Of a stretch of 64,000 nucleotides of DNA, positions 44,825 to 52,992 are shown piece after piece. This DNA is from Alistipes timonensis JC136. GTDB taxonomy: Bacteria > Bacteroidota > Bacteroidia > Bacteroidales > Rikenellaceae. Numbering within the stretch: position 1 is the stretch's first letter; every line of letters starts with the position of its first letter. The notes beneath the pieces are model-generated. The model was not told the origin of the DNA. It saw only the letters and a program-made list of their open reading frames with translations, and made no database searches. The translations under genes were made by a program, and so were the position numbers. The stretch lies in NCBI RefSeq assembly GCF_900107675.1, contig NZ_FNRI01000002.1, positions 248,001 through 312,000 on the forward strand, in the 5' to 3' direction.

Positions 44825-45930
44825 CAGATTTTTTCAGTCAGTTTACGCACCAGCCGGAACTGCGAGAAGAACTCCTTGGCAAAGACGCGGATCACCGTGT
44901 AGGACGGAATGGCCAGCAGCATGCCCAGAATCCCGGCCAGCGACCCGGCGATAAGGATCACGAGGAAAATCTCGAGCGGATGGGCCTTCACGCGCGCCGA
45001 ATAGAGCGTCGGCTGGAGGATGAAATCGTCCATGCCCTTCAAAATCAGCAGCGACCCGATAATGATGAAAGCCGTATGTCCCACGCTCATTCCCCCGATC
45101 GGCGAAACGATGCCCACGAAAACCGAGACGATGCCGCCGATCAGCGGTCCGGCATAGGGAACGACGTTCATCACACCCATAATAAGGCCGATAAACGCCG
45201 CATCGGCCGCCTTCATCCCGAATGCCATCATCACCAGCGACACGGCGATCGTCAACAGCAGGCTCTCCGAGAGAATGCCCGTGAAATAGCGCGCCAGCAG
45301 CACCGTCACCGAATCCAGCGCCCGGGTGATGTTGTCGTGATAGTGTTCCGGGAAGACCGCCGTGACCATCGCATAAAACAGCCCCTCTTCTTTGAGGAAG
45401 AAAAACGTAATGAACGAGATGGAGAAAATGGCGATCACCGATGAAAGCACGAGGTTGATGACCGACGAGAAGATCGTATTGAGCGAATTGATGTCGATGA
45501 TCTGTTTGAGCGCCAGCGTCAGCTCGTCCGAGAGCGAGAAGGTGCTTTCGGGCAGCGAAAAGAGCGTTTGCAGGTCATGCTGCATCCGGGCTATGGGTTC
45601 TCCGATGCTTCCCACGACCGCGGCGAAATCGACATGTGCGAACTGGTTGATCTTGTTGAAGACCAGCGGCACGAACAGCGAGCAGAGCGTCGCCACCACG
45701 ATCCAGATCACCACGAGGGTCACCAGCGCGGCCAGCCAGCGCGGCACCTGCCACCCTTTGACATGCAGCCCCGCAAGGCGTTTCACGAGCGGGCGCCCCA
45801 TGACGGCCAGCACGGCCGAAACGAGGATGTAGACGACGATCGACGAGAAATACCAGACCAGGAAAAGCACGACCGCAGCGATCGCCGCGCCCGCGATGAA
45901 CCGCAGGAAAGTCTGGGGCGTCGCCTTCAT
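44824..45930 (-). CDS. AI-2E family transporter (YdiK/TqsA-like)
   Basis: A polytopic inner-membrane protein of 368 residues with about eight hydrophobic segments. The family core is visible: FFFLKEEGLF, GILSESLLLTIAVSLVMMAFG, IGLIMGVMNVVPYAGPLIGGIVSV and FILQPTLYSARVKAHPLEIFLVILIAGSLAGI in part. Family members export small molecules such as autoinducer-2 or act in stress and ion tolerance; the substrate here is unknown. The ATG at 45930 lies 4 bases after the psd stop and was chosen over an in-frame Met at 45969 that would overlap psd. Confidence 0.92.
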   Translation of the reverse strand: MKATPQTFLRFIAGAAIAAVVLFLVWYFSSIVVYILVSAVLAVMGRPLVKRLAGLHVKGWQVPRWLAALVTLVVIWIVVATLCSLFVPLVFNKINQFAHVDFAAVVGSIGEPIARMQHDLQTLFSLPESTFSLSDELTLALKQIIDINSLNTIFSSVINLVLSSVIAIFSISFITFFFLKEEGLFYAMVTAVFPEHYHDNITRALDSVTVLLARYFTGILSESLLLTIAVSLVMMAFGMKAADAAFIGLIMGVMNVVPYAGPLIGGIVSVFVGIVSPIGGMSVGHTAFIIIGSLLILKGMDDFILQPTLYSARVKAHPLEIFLVILIAGSLAGILGMLLAIPSYTVIRVFAKEFFSQFRLVRKLTEKI

Positions 45931-45934
45931 CGTC

Positions 45935-46618
45935 CTATGCGTTTTCGAGGTTCTTGCGCAGCCGGGCAATCGGGGTTTGCGAACCCACCGTAGGATCGCC
46001 GATCTCCACCAGCAGTTCGCTGTCCTTCGGCACGAGCACGTCGACGCGCGATCCGAACTTAATGAATCCGCAAACGCTGTTCTGCTCGACCTGGTGGCCG
46101 ACGGTCATGTACGAGATGATGCGCCGGGCGATCAGTCCCGCGATCTGACGGAAGAGCACTTTCTGTCCCGAGGGCATCCGCACCACGGTCGTCGTGCGTT
46201 CGTTCTCGGTCGAGGATTTGGGGTGCCAGGCCACCAGAAAACGTCCCGGATGGTATTTGAAGTACTCCACTTCGCCGCCCACGGGAACCCAGTTCATGTG
46301 GACGTTGGTGATGGACATGAAGATCGAAATTTGCAGCATCTCCTCTTTGAGGTATTCGTTCTCCGACACGACCTCCGTCACGACCACGCGGCCGTCGCAG
46401 GGGGCGAAGACCAGGTCGGCGTCGTGGATGCGCACCCGGCGGGGTTCGCGGAAGAAGGCCACGATGAAGAACCAGAACAGCAGCAGCACGACGGCGCTGA
46501 ACCACAGCAGCGAGATATTCGCGTCGTGGACCAGCAGATGATAGAACAGCCACCACAGAAGCAGGCAGACGACTCCCGAAATGCCGATGATCTTATATCC
46601 TTCCTTATTGATTCTCAT
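45935..46618 (-). CDS. psd: Phosphatidylserine decarboxylase proenzyme
   Basis: Makes phosphatidylethanolamine, the last step of this branch of phospholipid synthesis. A pyruvoyl enzyme that cuts itself at Gly189-Ser190 in FIKFGSRVDVLVP. The N-terminus has two membrane segments (about 10-30 and 37-55). FAPCDGRVV, IFMSITNVHMNWVP and GLIARRIISYMTVG are family landmarks. The 227-residue length fits the short bacterial class. It follows cdsA by 19 bases, so two lipid-synthesis genes are adjacent. Confidence 0.96.
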   Translation of the reverse strand: MRINKEGYKIIGISGVVCLLLWWLFYHLLVHDANISLLWFSAVVLLLFWFFIVAFFREPRRVRIHDADLVFAPCDGRVVVTEVVSENEYLKEEMLQISIFMSITNVHMNWVPVGGEVEYFKYHPGRFLVAWHPKSSTENERTTTVVRMPSGQKVLFRQIAGLIARRIISYMTVGHQVEQNSVCGFIKFGSRVDVLVPKDSELLVEIGDPTVGSQTPIARLRKNLENA

Positions 46619-46637
46619 AAATGTTTGAAGTTTGCAG

Positions 46638-47486
46638 TTACATCACAAAAAGCATATAGACGAAGACGAACGGCGCCGACAGCAGCATGGCGTCGAAGCG
46701 GTCCAGCACTCCGCCGTGACCGGGGATCAGCGCCCCGGAATCCTTTACGCCCGCGGCGCGCTTGAACATCGACTCCACCAGGTCGCCCAACACGCCCGAG
46801 ACCGCCGCGACCAGCGCCAGTCCGGCCCACGCCGCATAGCCGCCGTCCAGCACCCGGGCCGCGACGAGCCCCATGGCGACGGCTCCGGCGATGCCGCCGA
46901 AGAATCCCTCCCACGATTTTTTGGGCGAGAGGCGTTCGCACAGGCGGTGACGCCCGACGGACATGCCCACCAGATAGGCGAAGACATCGTTGCCCCAGAT
47001 GATGAAAATGTAGAAGAGCATCACCCAGGGGCTCCATACGTCGCTGCCGACCATCGGGATATAACACATCAGCGAAAGGGGCAGCGCCACATAGACCACT
47101 CCCATAAGGGTCGTGCCGATGTTGGCGACGGGATTTTCCTGCCGGCGGTAGAGTTCGCAGATGAACATGGCGGGCAGCGACAGCAAGAGGAAAGCCAGTC
47201 CGCAGGCAAATGCCTGCCGGGCGCTTCCGAGGATTTCGATATCGTCCGAGATAAAGGCGAAATTGAGGGCGAAAAGCACCAGTCCGGCAACCAGTCCCAC
47301 GACTCGCTGGGGCCTGCTGCCCTGCTTTTCGGCCAGCGCGTAGAACTCCGACATGCCGACCACGAGCAACGCCGCCAGCAGCAGGCCGAAACTCCACTGC
47401 GACCAGATAACGGCCCCGAGCACCACTGCGGCGAGGACAACCCCGCTCAACGTGCGCACCCAGAGGTTCTTCATTTTTTCACTCAT
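46638..47486 (-). CDS. cdsA: Phosphatidate cytidylyltransferase
   Basis: Activates phosphatidic acid with CTP to CDP-diacylglycerol, the common precursor of membrane phospholipids. The protein of 282 residues has about seven to eight membrane helices. The CdsA signature near the C-terminus is clear: SGVLGDLVESMFKRAAGVKDSG followed by LIPGHGGVLDRFDAML. The earlier loop LSPKKSWEGFFGGI is also typical. It lies between ftsH and psd in the same operon. Confidence 0.97.
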   Translation of the reverse strand: MSEKMKNLWVRTLSGVVLAAVVLGAVIWSQWSFGLLLAALLVVGMSEFYALAEKQGSRPQRVVGLVAGLVLFALNFAFISDDIEILGSARQAFACGLAFLLLSLPAMFICELYRRQENPVANIGTTLMGVVYVALPLSLMCYIPMVGSDVWSPWVMLFYIFIIWGNDVFAYLVGMSVGRHRLCERLSPKKSWEGFFGGIAGAVAMGLVAARVLDGGYAAWAGLALVAAVSGVLGDLVESMFKRAAGVKDSGALIPGHGGVLDRFDAMLLSAPFVFVYMLFVM

Positions 47487-47522
47487 CGGTTTCTTCTAAG
47501 GGTGTAGGGTTTCAATGGGGGT

Positions 47523-49613
47523 TTACTTGGCTTTCGGTGCGGCGACGGACGGGGCGACGGGAGCCGGTTCGGAGCTGCCGGGTTTGGCCGAAGGATCGGC
47601 GACCGCGGCAGCCTGCGTCCCGGCTCCGGGTTCCTCCCCGGCGGGAGTGCCGCCTCCGGCCTTGGCTTTCGCCTCGGCCTCCTTGCGCTCGCGTTCGATG
47701 TCCTTCTTGCGTTTGCCGAAGATGCGCTCGACATCCTCGGTGAAGACCACCTCACGGGAGAGCAGCAGCTCAGCCAGTTCTTTCAGACCGTCGGCATGCT
47801 CGCGCAACACCTGCTCGGCCATCTTGTAAGCCTGCTCGATCACCCGTTTGGCCTCGGTGTCGATCTGCTGGGCCGTCTGCTCCGAATAGGGCTTCGTGAA
47901 GGCCATATCGCTCTGGCCCGTGGAATCGTAGTAGGACAGCGTGCCGACGTTCTCGCTCATGCCGTAGTAAGCCACCATGGCGTAAGCCTGCTTCGTGACG
48001 CGCTCCAGGTCGTTCAGGGCGCCCGTCGAAACCTGCCCGAAGGTCAGCTGCTCCGACACGCGGCCGCCGAGCGTGGCAGCCAGTTCGTCCATCATCTGCT
48101 CACGCGTGGTGATCTGGCGCTCCTCGGGCAGATACCAGGCGGCGCCCAGCGCCTTGCCGCGCGGGATGATCGTCACTTTGATAAGCGGGCTGGCGTTTTC
48201 GAGAATCCAGCTCACCGTGGCGTGTCCCGCCTCGTGGAAAGCGATCACGCGCTTCTCCTCGTCGGTGATGATCTTGTTCTTACGCTCCAGGCCGCCCACG
48301 ATACGGTCGATGGCGGCGAGAAAGTCCTCTTTCGAGATGAATTTCTTGTTGTGGCGGGCGGCGATCAGCGCGGCCTCGTTGCAGACGTTGGCGATGTCGG
48401 CGCCCGAGAAGCCCGGCGTCTGGCGAGCCAGGAACGAACGGTCGAGCTGCGGATCGAGCTTCAGCGGACGCAGGTGGACGTTGAAAATCTCCTCGCGCTC
48501 CTTCACGTCGGGCAGCCCCACCTCGATCTGCCGGTCGAAACGCCCGGCGCGCATCAGCGCCTTGTCGAGGATGTCGGCGCGGTTCGTGGCCGCGAGGACG
48601 ATCACACCCGTATTGGTCTGGAAACCGTCCATCTCCGTCAGCAGTTGGTTCAGCGTATTTTCACGCTCGTCGTTGCCCGAGAATCCGGCGTTCTTGCCGC
48701 GGGCGCGGCCGATGGCGTCGATCTCGTCGATAAAGACGATGCACGGGGCTTTCTGCTTGGCCTGCTCGAACAGATCGCGGACGCGCGAGGCGCCCACGCC
48801 GACGAACATCTCCACGAAATCCGAACCCGAAATCGAAAGGAACGGCACATTGGCTTCGCCCGCAACAGCCTTGGCCAGCAGGGTCTTGCCGGTTCCCGGA
48901 GGGCCTACCAGCAGCGCGCCCTTCGGAATCTTGGCGCCCAGTTCCTTGTATTTGTCGGCTTTTTTGAGGAAGTCGACGATCTCCATGATCTCGACCTTGG
49001 CCTCCTCCAGACCTGCCACGTCCTTAAACGTCACGCGCTTGGCGTTGTCCTTGTCGAACACCTGCGCCTTGGCCTTGCCCACGTTCATAATGCCCCCGCC
49101 GCCTCCGGCGCCGGCGCCGCGCGACATGGAGCGCATGACGAAGAACCACGCACCGATGATGACCACCCACGGAAGCAGGTTGAGCAGGATTGAGGTCCAG
49201 TCGTTGGCCTTGTTCTCATAAATCACCGGGACGACCTGCCCCGAGGCCTCCTCGGCGGTCTTCAGGTCCTCGCGGAACGAGTCGACCGACCCGATGGTGA
49301 AGATCAGCTGCACCCCCGTCTCGGGCAGGCGGCGGAACCGCTTGTCCACCGAGTCGCTGCGATATTTTTCAGCGGCGTCTTTCTTCAGGAAAACCTGCGC
49401 CTGGTCGCGGTTGACGACCTGGATCTTCTCCACGTCGCCCTTCTCGACCATCTGCTGGACAGTGGTCCAATCGCTCGGCAGAGGCGTGTCGTTAACGTCG
49501 CCGAAGACGTACCAGCCGATGATGAACGCGCCGATCAGTCCGTAGATCCACAGCATCGAGGGCCGCGGCATGTTCATATTCATTTTATTGTTGTTCTTGC
49601 GTTTCTGTGCCAT
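47523..49613 (-). CDS. ftsH: ATP-dependent zinc metalloprotease FtsH
   Basis: Inner-membrane AAA+ protease that degrades misfolded membrane proteins and short-lived regulators. Helix one is near residues 21-36 and helix two near 141-160, with a periplasmic domain between them. Walker A is GPPGTGKT (237-244), Walker B is CIVFIDEID (291-299), the second region of homology is ATNRADILDKALMRAGRFDR, and the zinc site is HEAGH (460-464). The 696-residue chain ends in an Ala/Pro/Gly/Ser-rich tail of about 60 residues after the coiled region. It starts 9 bases after the rsfS stop. Confidence 0.98.
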   Translation of the reverse strand: MAQKRKNNNKMNMNMPRPSMLWIYGLIGAFIIGWYVFGDVNDTPLPSDWTTVQQMVEKGDVEKIQVVNRDQAQVFLKKDAAEKYRSDSVDKRFRRLPETGVQLIFTIGSVDSFREDLKTAEEASGQVVPVIYENKANDWTSILLNLLPWVVIIGAWFFVMRSMSRGAGAGGGGGIMNVGKAKAQVFDKDNAKRVTFKDVAGLEEAKVEIMEIVDFLKKADKYKELGAKIPKGALLVGPPGTGKTLLAKAVAGEANVPFLSISGSDFVEMFVGVGASRVRDLFEQAKQKAPCIVFIDEIDAIGRARGKNAGFSGNDERENTLNQLLTEMDGFQTNTGVIVLAATNRADILDKALMRAGRFDRQIEVGLPDVKEREEIFNVHLRPLKLDPQLDRSFLARQTPGFSGADIANVCNEAALIAARHNKKFISKEDFLAAIDRIVGGLERKNKIITDEEKRVIAFHEAGHATVSWILENASPLIKVTIIPRGKALGAAWYLPEERQITTREQMMDELAATLGGRVSEQLTFGQVSTGALNDLERVTKQAYAMVAYYGMSENVGTLSYYDSTGQSDMAFTKPYSEQTAQQIDTEAKRVIEQAYKMAEQVLREHADGLKELAELLLSREVVFTEDVERIFGKRKKDIERERKEAEAKAKAGGGTPAGEEPGAGTQAAAVADPSAKPGSSEPAPVAPSVAAPKAK

Positions 49614-49622
49614 AATTGCGTT

Positions 49623-49973
49623 CTACTCTTCGTATTCGTACTTCACCATCGGCGCGTCGGCCCACAGCTCCTCGAGCTTGTAGAAACCGCGCAGTTCGGT
49701 CTGGAAGATGTGGACCACGACGTCCACATAGTCCATGGCGATCCACACGCCGTTCTGCTGGCCTTCGATGCGCCAGACCTTTTCGCCCAGCTTTTCGAAC
49801 ACCTGCTCCTCGACCTCGGCGGCAATGGCGCACACCTGCGTCGTGGAGTCTGCGTTGCAGACGATGAAATGCGAACAGATCGCCCCGTCGAATCCCGAGA
49901 GGTCCAACGATACAATATCCTTACCCTTTTTATCTTCAATCGCGTTGACGATCGTTTCGATCAGTTTACTCAT
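49623..49973 (-). CDS. rsfS: Ribosomal silencing factor RsfS
   Basis: Binds ribosomal protein L14 and blocks subunit joining when nutrients are short. A 116-residue protein of the DUF143/Iojap family: VNAIEDKKGKDIVSLDLSG, CSHFIVCNADSTTQVCAIA, WRIEGQQNGVWIAMDYVDVVVHIF and a tyrosine-rich end. The start at 49973 was chosen because the longer open frame runs through the promoter at 50002-50032. It is the first gene of the rsfS-ftsH-cdsA-psd operon; rsfS next to ftsH is common in Bacteroidetes. Confidence 0.96.
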   Translation of the reverse strand: MSKLIETIVNAIEDKKGKDIVSLDLSGFDGAICSHFIVCNADSTTQVCAIAAEVEEQVFEKLGEKVWRIEGQQNGVWIAMDYVDVVVHIFQTELRGFYKLEELWADAPMVKYEYEE

Positions 49974-50001
49974 AAATATCCAATAGGTGTCTATAACCTT
50001 G

Positions 50002-50032
50002 CAAAGGTACGAAAAGAGAATGAGATTTGAAA
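50002..50032 (-). promoter_or_regulatory. Promoter of the rsfS-ftsH operon
   Basis: On the minus strand a -33-like TTTC (50032-50029) is followed after 19 bases by a perfect -7 TACCTTTG (50009-50002). The -7 element ends 28 bases before the rsfS start. Confidence 0.8.
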
Positions 50033-50102
50033 GCAACCGGTTAAAAAACGCACGCCGTGCGGCATATTGTCCCGACAGCAATTCATTATTTCGCCCTTTT
50101 TG

Positions 50103-50132
50103 TTGCCGATTTCGTTTTTATCACTACTTTTG
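50103..50132 (+). promoter_or_regulatory. Promoter of the small lipoprotein gene
   Basis: The perfect -7 element TACTTTTG is at 50125-50132. TTG at 50103-50105 lies 19 bases upstream of it. The -7 element ends 30 bases before the ATG at 50163. Confidence 0.7.
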
Positions 50133-50162
50133 AGGACACTCCAACTAACCCAAGTTCAATTT

Positions 50163-50690
50163 ATGCAAAGAATCCTCATGCTCTGCCTGGCCGGTGCGCT
50201 CGCCCTGGCCGCTGCGTCCTGCAAGGACGAAAAAACGGTGACCGTACAGACGATCTGCGTCAACGGACTGATCTACGAAGTCAAAACCGCGATCTATGCG
50301 GAAGAGCCTGCCGACGCCGAAGACGAAGCGGCGTTCGAACTCGGGCTTTTCCCGACGGAATTCACGACGCCTCCGGAGGAGGAACCCGATTTTTACATCG
50401 GCATCGACATGTCGGAATCGCTCTGGGGCAAGACCATCGACCTCTCCGAACCCCTCGACCGGAACACGCTCCCGTGGCCCTATCTTTTCATCACGGCCAA
50501 AAACGGCGGCGAACGCATTACGATCGACTACGACGAAGACCCGATCTCCGAAAAGATCTCGCACGGCTCGCTCTCCGTCACCAAAAACGGCGACCGGTTC
50601 GCCGTCAAACTCTCCGTGATGCTTTCCGACGGACAATACATCTCCGCCGACTGGAAAGGCACGGCGAAAAAAGCGGAGATTCCCGAATAA
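50163..50690 (+). CDS. Small acidic lipoprotein of unknown function
   Basis: A 175-residue lipoprotein with lipobox AAASC (Cys20) followed by KDEKTVTV. The ATG at 50163 was chosen because the longer open frame would begin upstream of the promoter. The mature part is acidic (many Asp and Glu) and probably beta-rich, for example TVQTICVNGLIYEVKTAIYAE, GIDMSESLWGKTIDLSEPLDR in part, GDRFAVKLSVMLSDGQYISADWKG. No catalytic motif or known domain was recognised. It is a single-gene unit with its own promoter and terminator, divergent from rsfS. Confidence 0.8.
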   Translation: MQRILMLCLAGALALAAASCKDEKTVTVQTICVNGLIYEVKTAIYAEEPADAEDEAAFELGLFPTEFTTPPEEEPDFYIGIDMSESLWGKTIDLSEPLDRNTLPWPYLFITAKNGGERITIDYDEDPISEKISHGSLSVTKNGDRFAVKLSVMLSDGQYISADWKGTAKKAEIPE

Positions 50691-50707
50691 ACGCGGCCTG
50701 AAACAGC

Positions 50708-50740
50708 GCGCCCGGCAGTTTTTCTGCCGGGCGCTTATTT
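50708..50740 (+). terminator. Terminator after the small lipoprotein
   Basis: An 11-bp perfect stem, GCGCCCGGCAG at 50708-50718 and its complement at 50724-50734, has a TTTTT loop and is followed by TTATTT. Confidence 0.88.
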
Positions 50741-50756
50741 TGCGGGATCGGAAAGA

Positions 50757-51656
50757 CTATGCTTTCGCGCCCGGAACATTGGCCAGAATGGTTTCGGTCA
50801 GGGCCCGGATAATCGAATTCTTAACGTAGGTGCGGCGCACGGCAACGGCGATCTTACGCGACGTTGCCCCTTTGGCGAGGGTTTTCAGCCGGTCGCGGCG
50901 GTCCGCAGGGATATATTCGAGCGCCATTTCGGGAATGATCGTGAGGCACTGCGTGCAGTCCACAATGCGCATCAGCGTGTCCAGCGACCCCGATTCGAAC
51001 GAGTAGCGCGAGGGCGTGTTGCGGCGCGCCTGGCACAGCTCGATGATCTGGTCGCGCATACAGTTGCCGGGACTCAGGATCACGAGGTCTTTCAGGTCGA
51101 TGTCCTCGATGCGGATGTTCTGCCGTTCGTAGAGCGGGTTTTCAGGCGACACATAAGCGTAAAAACGGTCGTTGAAAAGCTCCTGCTCGAGGATGCCCTC
51201 CCCGCAGGTGCCGCTGGCCACCAGCGCCGCGTCGATGCGGTCGCGCTTCAGCGCCTCGACGATGTCCGACGTAATCATCTCGGAAATCTCCAGCTCCACC
51301 TTCGGATAATCGCGCACGAACGCCGGGATGAACTTGTGCAGCAGGTAGGGCGCGATGGTCGGGATGACCCCCAGCCGCAGTTTGCCCGCCGTCTCGCCTT
51401 TCAGCTCCGCGACGGCCTCACGGATGTAGTTGTAGGCCTTGATCGTCTCGCGCGCCTGCTCCAGCACCACCTCGCCCGCCTCGGTCGGAATGACGGGCTT
51501 CTTCGAGCGGTCGAGCAGCACCACGCCCAACTCCTCCTCGAGCGACTTAACCTGCATGCTCAGCGAGGGTTGCGTCACAAAACAATGTTCGGCGGCCAGC
51601 GAGAAACTGCCGCAGTTGGCCACAGCCAACAGATATTCGAGTTGGATTATCGTCAT
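50757..51656 (-). CDS. oxyR: Peroxide-sensing LysR-type regulator OxyR
   Basis: A transcription factor that senses hydrogen peroxide through a disulfide switch. The N-terminal winged helix is IQLEYLLAVANCGSFSLAAEH followed by VTQPSLSMQVKSLEEELG. The redox cysteines fall at Cys199 (SPGNCMRDQ) and Cys208 (ELCQ), the same numbers and spacing as in E. coli OxyR. Length 299. It is transcribed away from trpS, from its own promoter. OxyR usually controls catalase, AhpC and Dps, none of which lie in this window. Confidence is high because both cysteines and the CxRDQ context are kept. Confidence 0.95.
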   Translation of the reverse strand: MTIIQLEYLLAVANCGSFSLAAEHCFVTQPSLSMQVKSLEEELGVVLLDRSKKPVIPTEAGEVVLEQARETIKAYNYIREAVAELKGETAGKLRLGVIPTIAPYLLHKFIPAFVRDYPKVELEISEMITSDIVEALKRDRIDAALVASGTCGEGILEQELFNDRFYAYVSPENPLYERQNIRIEDIDLKDLVILSPGNCMRDQIIELCQARRNTPSRYSFESGSLDTLMRIVDCTQCLTIIPEMALEYIPADRRDRLKTLAKGATSRKIAVAVRRTYVKNSIIRALTETILANVPGAKA

Positions 51657-51678
51657 AGCAGGGATCTATTTCACTCTG

Positions 51679-51709
51679 CGAATATATAAAAAAAATCTAT
51701 ACCGGACAA
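51679..51709 (-). promoter_or_regulatory. oxyR promoter
   Basis: On the minus strand TTG (51709-51707) is followed after 20 bases by TATATTCG (51686-51679). The -7 element is the TAnnTTCG variant also seen before trpS. It ends 22 bases before the oxyR start. Confidence 0.65.
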
Positions 51710-51730
51710 CTTTTTCGCATTGCCGCATAG

Positions 51731-51836
51731 TTTTTCGTATCTTCGGGATCGTAACGCCCCTTTTAGGAAGTCGGAAAGTTTTGCCGCACCGGATGCAATT
51801 CGGTTTTGGCGTCGTCAGTTCTTTTTCGTATCTTCG
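51731..51836 (+). repeat. Two identical 15-mers, each with a -7-like element
   Basis: TTTTTCGTATCTTCG occurs at 51731-51745 and again at 51822-51836, 91 bases apart. Each copy includes TATCTTCG, a one-base variant of the -7 consensus. They may be tandem promoters for trpS or a duplicated binding site. Confidence 0.75.
51805..51836 (+). promoter_or_regulatory. trpS proximal promoter
   Basis: TTTG at 51805-51808 is a perfect -33 element, followed after 20 bases by TATCTTCG at 51829-51836. The leader to the ATG at 51864 would be about 20 bases. Confidence 0.7.
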
Positions 51837-51863
51837 CCCGCAAAATGTACTTTCTCTAAAAAT

Positions 51864-52988
51864 ATGGCAAAAATCATCCTCACCGGCGACCGTCCCACGG
51901 GCCGCCTCCATCTGGGTCACTTCGTAGGTTCGCTGCGCCGCCGCGTCGAACTGCAGAACTCGGGAGAGTTCGAAAAGATATTCATCATGATCGCCGACGC
52001 GCAGGCGCTCACCGACAACGCCGACAATCCGGAAAAAGTGCGCCAGAACATCATCGAGGTCGCGCTGGACTACCTTTCGGTGGGCCTCGACCCCGCGCAG
52101 TCGACGCTCTTCATCCAGTCGCAGGTCCCCGAACTGTGCGAACTGGCGTTCTACTACATGAACCTCGTGACCGTGCAGCGTTTGCAGCGCAATCCGACCG
52201 TGAAGGCCGAGATCGCCCTGCGCGGATTCGCCGAGGGCGCCGCCGAGGGTGACACCACGCAGCGGCAGGGCATCCCCGTCGGGTTCTTCACCTACCCCAT
52301 CTCGCAGGCGTCGGACATCACGGCTTTCAAAGCCACGACCGTCCCCGTGGGCGAGGACCAGGAGCCGATGATCGAGCAGACGCGCGAGATCGTCCACAAA
52401 TTCAACTCCGTGTACGGCGAGACGCTCGTCGAGCCCGAAATCCTGCTGCCCGACAACGCCGCCTGCATGCGCCTGCCGGGCACCGACGGCAAGGCCAAGA
52501 TGTCCAAGTCGCTCAACAACTGCATCTACCTGTCGGACACGGCCGAAGAGGTGAAAAAGAAGGTGATGGGCATGTACACCGACCCCGACCACCTGCGCGT
52601 GGAGGACCCGGGCAAGGTCGAGGGCAACACGGTCTTCACCTACCTCGACGCCTTCAGCCGCCCCGAACACTTTTCCAGATATTTGCCTGAATACTCCTCT
52701 TTGGAGGAGTTGAAAGCGCACTACCGCCGCGGCGGACTGGGCGACGTGAAGGTGAAACGGCTGTTGATCGCCATCCTCAACGAAATGCTCGATCCGATCC
52801 GCGAACGCCGCCGCTACTACGAGGCCCGCATCGGCGAGGTGTACGAAATCCTGCGCGAAGGCTCGGAGAAAGCCCGCGCCGCCGCCGCCGAAACCCTGGA
52901 AGAGGTCCGCGCCGCCATGAAAATCAACTATTTCGACGACAAGGAACTGATTGCCGGGCAGGCCGAACATTTCGCTCAGAACCAGTAG
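51864..52988 (+). CDS. trpS: Tryptophanyl-tRNA synthetase
   Basis: Charges tRNA-Trp. A class I synthetase of 374 residues with the HIGH-like motif GRLHLGHF and the KMSKS loop GKAKMSKSLNN. Other landmarks are TGDRPTG at the start, IMIADAQALTDNADNP, VGEDQEPMIEQTREI and the helical C-terminus. The ATG at 51864 gives the conserved MAKIILTGDRPTG; the longer open frame runs back into the promoter region. It is followed by the ClC gene after 4 bases. Confidence 0.97.
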   Translation: MAKIILTGDRPTGRLHLGHFVGSLRRRVELQNSGEFEKIFIMIADAQALTDNADNPEKVRQNIIEVALDYLSVGLDPAQSTLFIQSQVPELCELAFYYMNLVTVQRLQRNPTVKAEIALRGFAEGAAEGDTTQRQGIPVGFFTYPISQASDITAFKATTVPVGEDQEPMIEQTREIVHKFNSVYGETLVEPEILLPDNAACMRLPGTDGKAKMSKSLNNCIYLSDTAEEVKKKVMGMYTDPDHLRVEDPGKVEGNTVFTYLDAFSRPEHFSRYLPEYSSLEELKAHYRRGGLGDVKVKRLLIAILNEMLDPIRERRRYYEARIGEVYEILREGSEKARAAAAETLEEVRAAMKINYFDDKELIAGQAEHFAQNQ

Positions 52989-52992
52989 AACG

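Noticed and set aside
50067..50162. Longer N-terminus for the small lipoprotein
   Set aside because: It would begin upstream of the promoter and hide the lipobox; the start at 50163 fits both.
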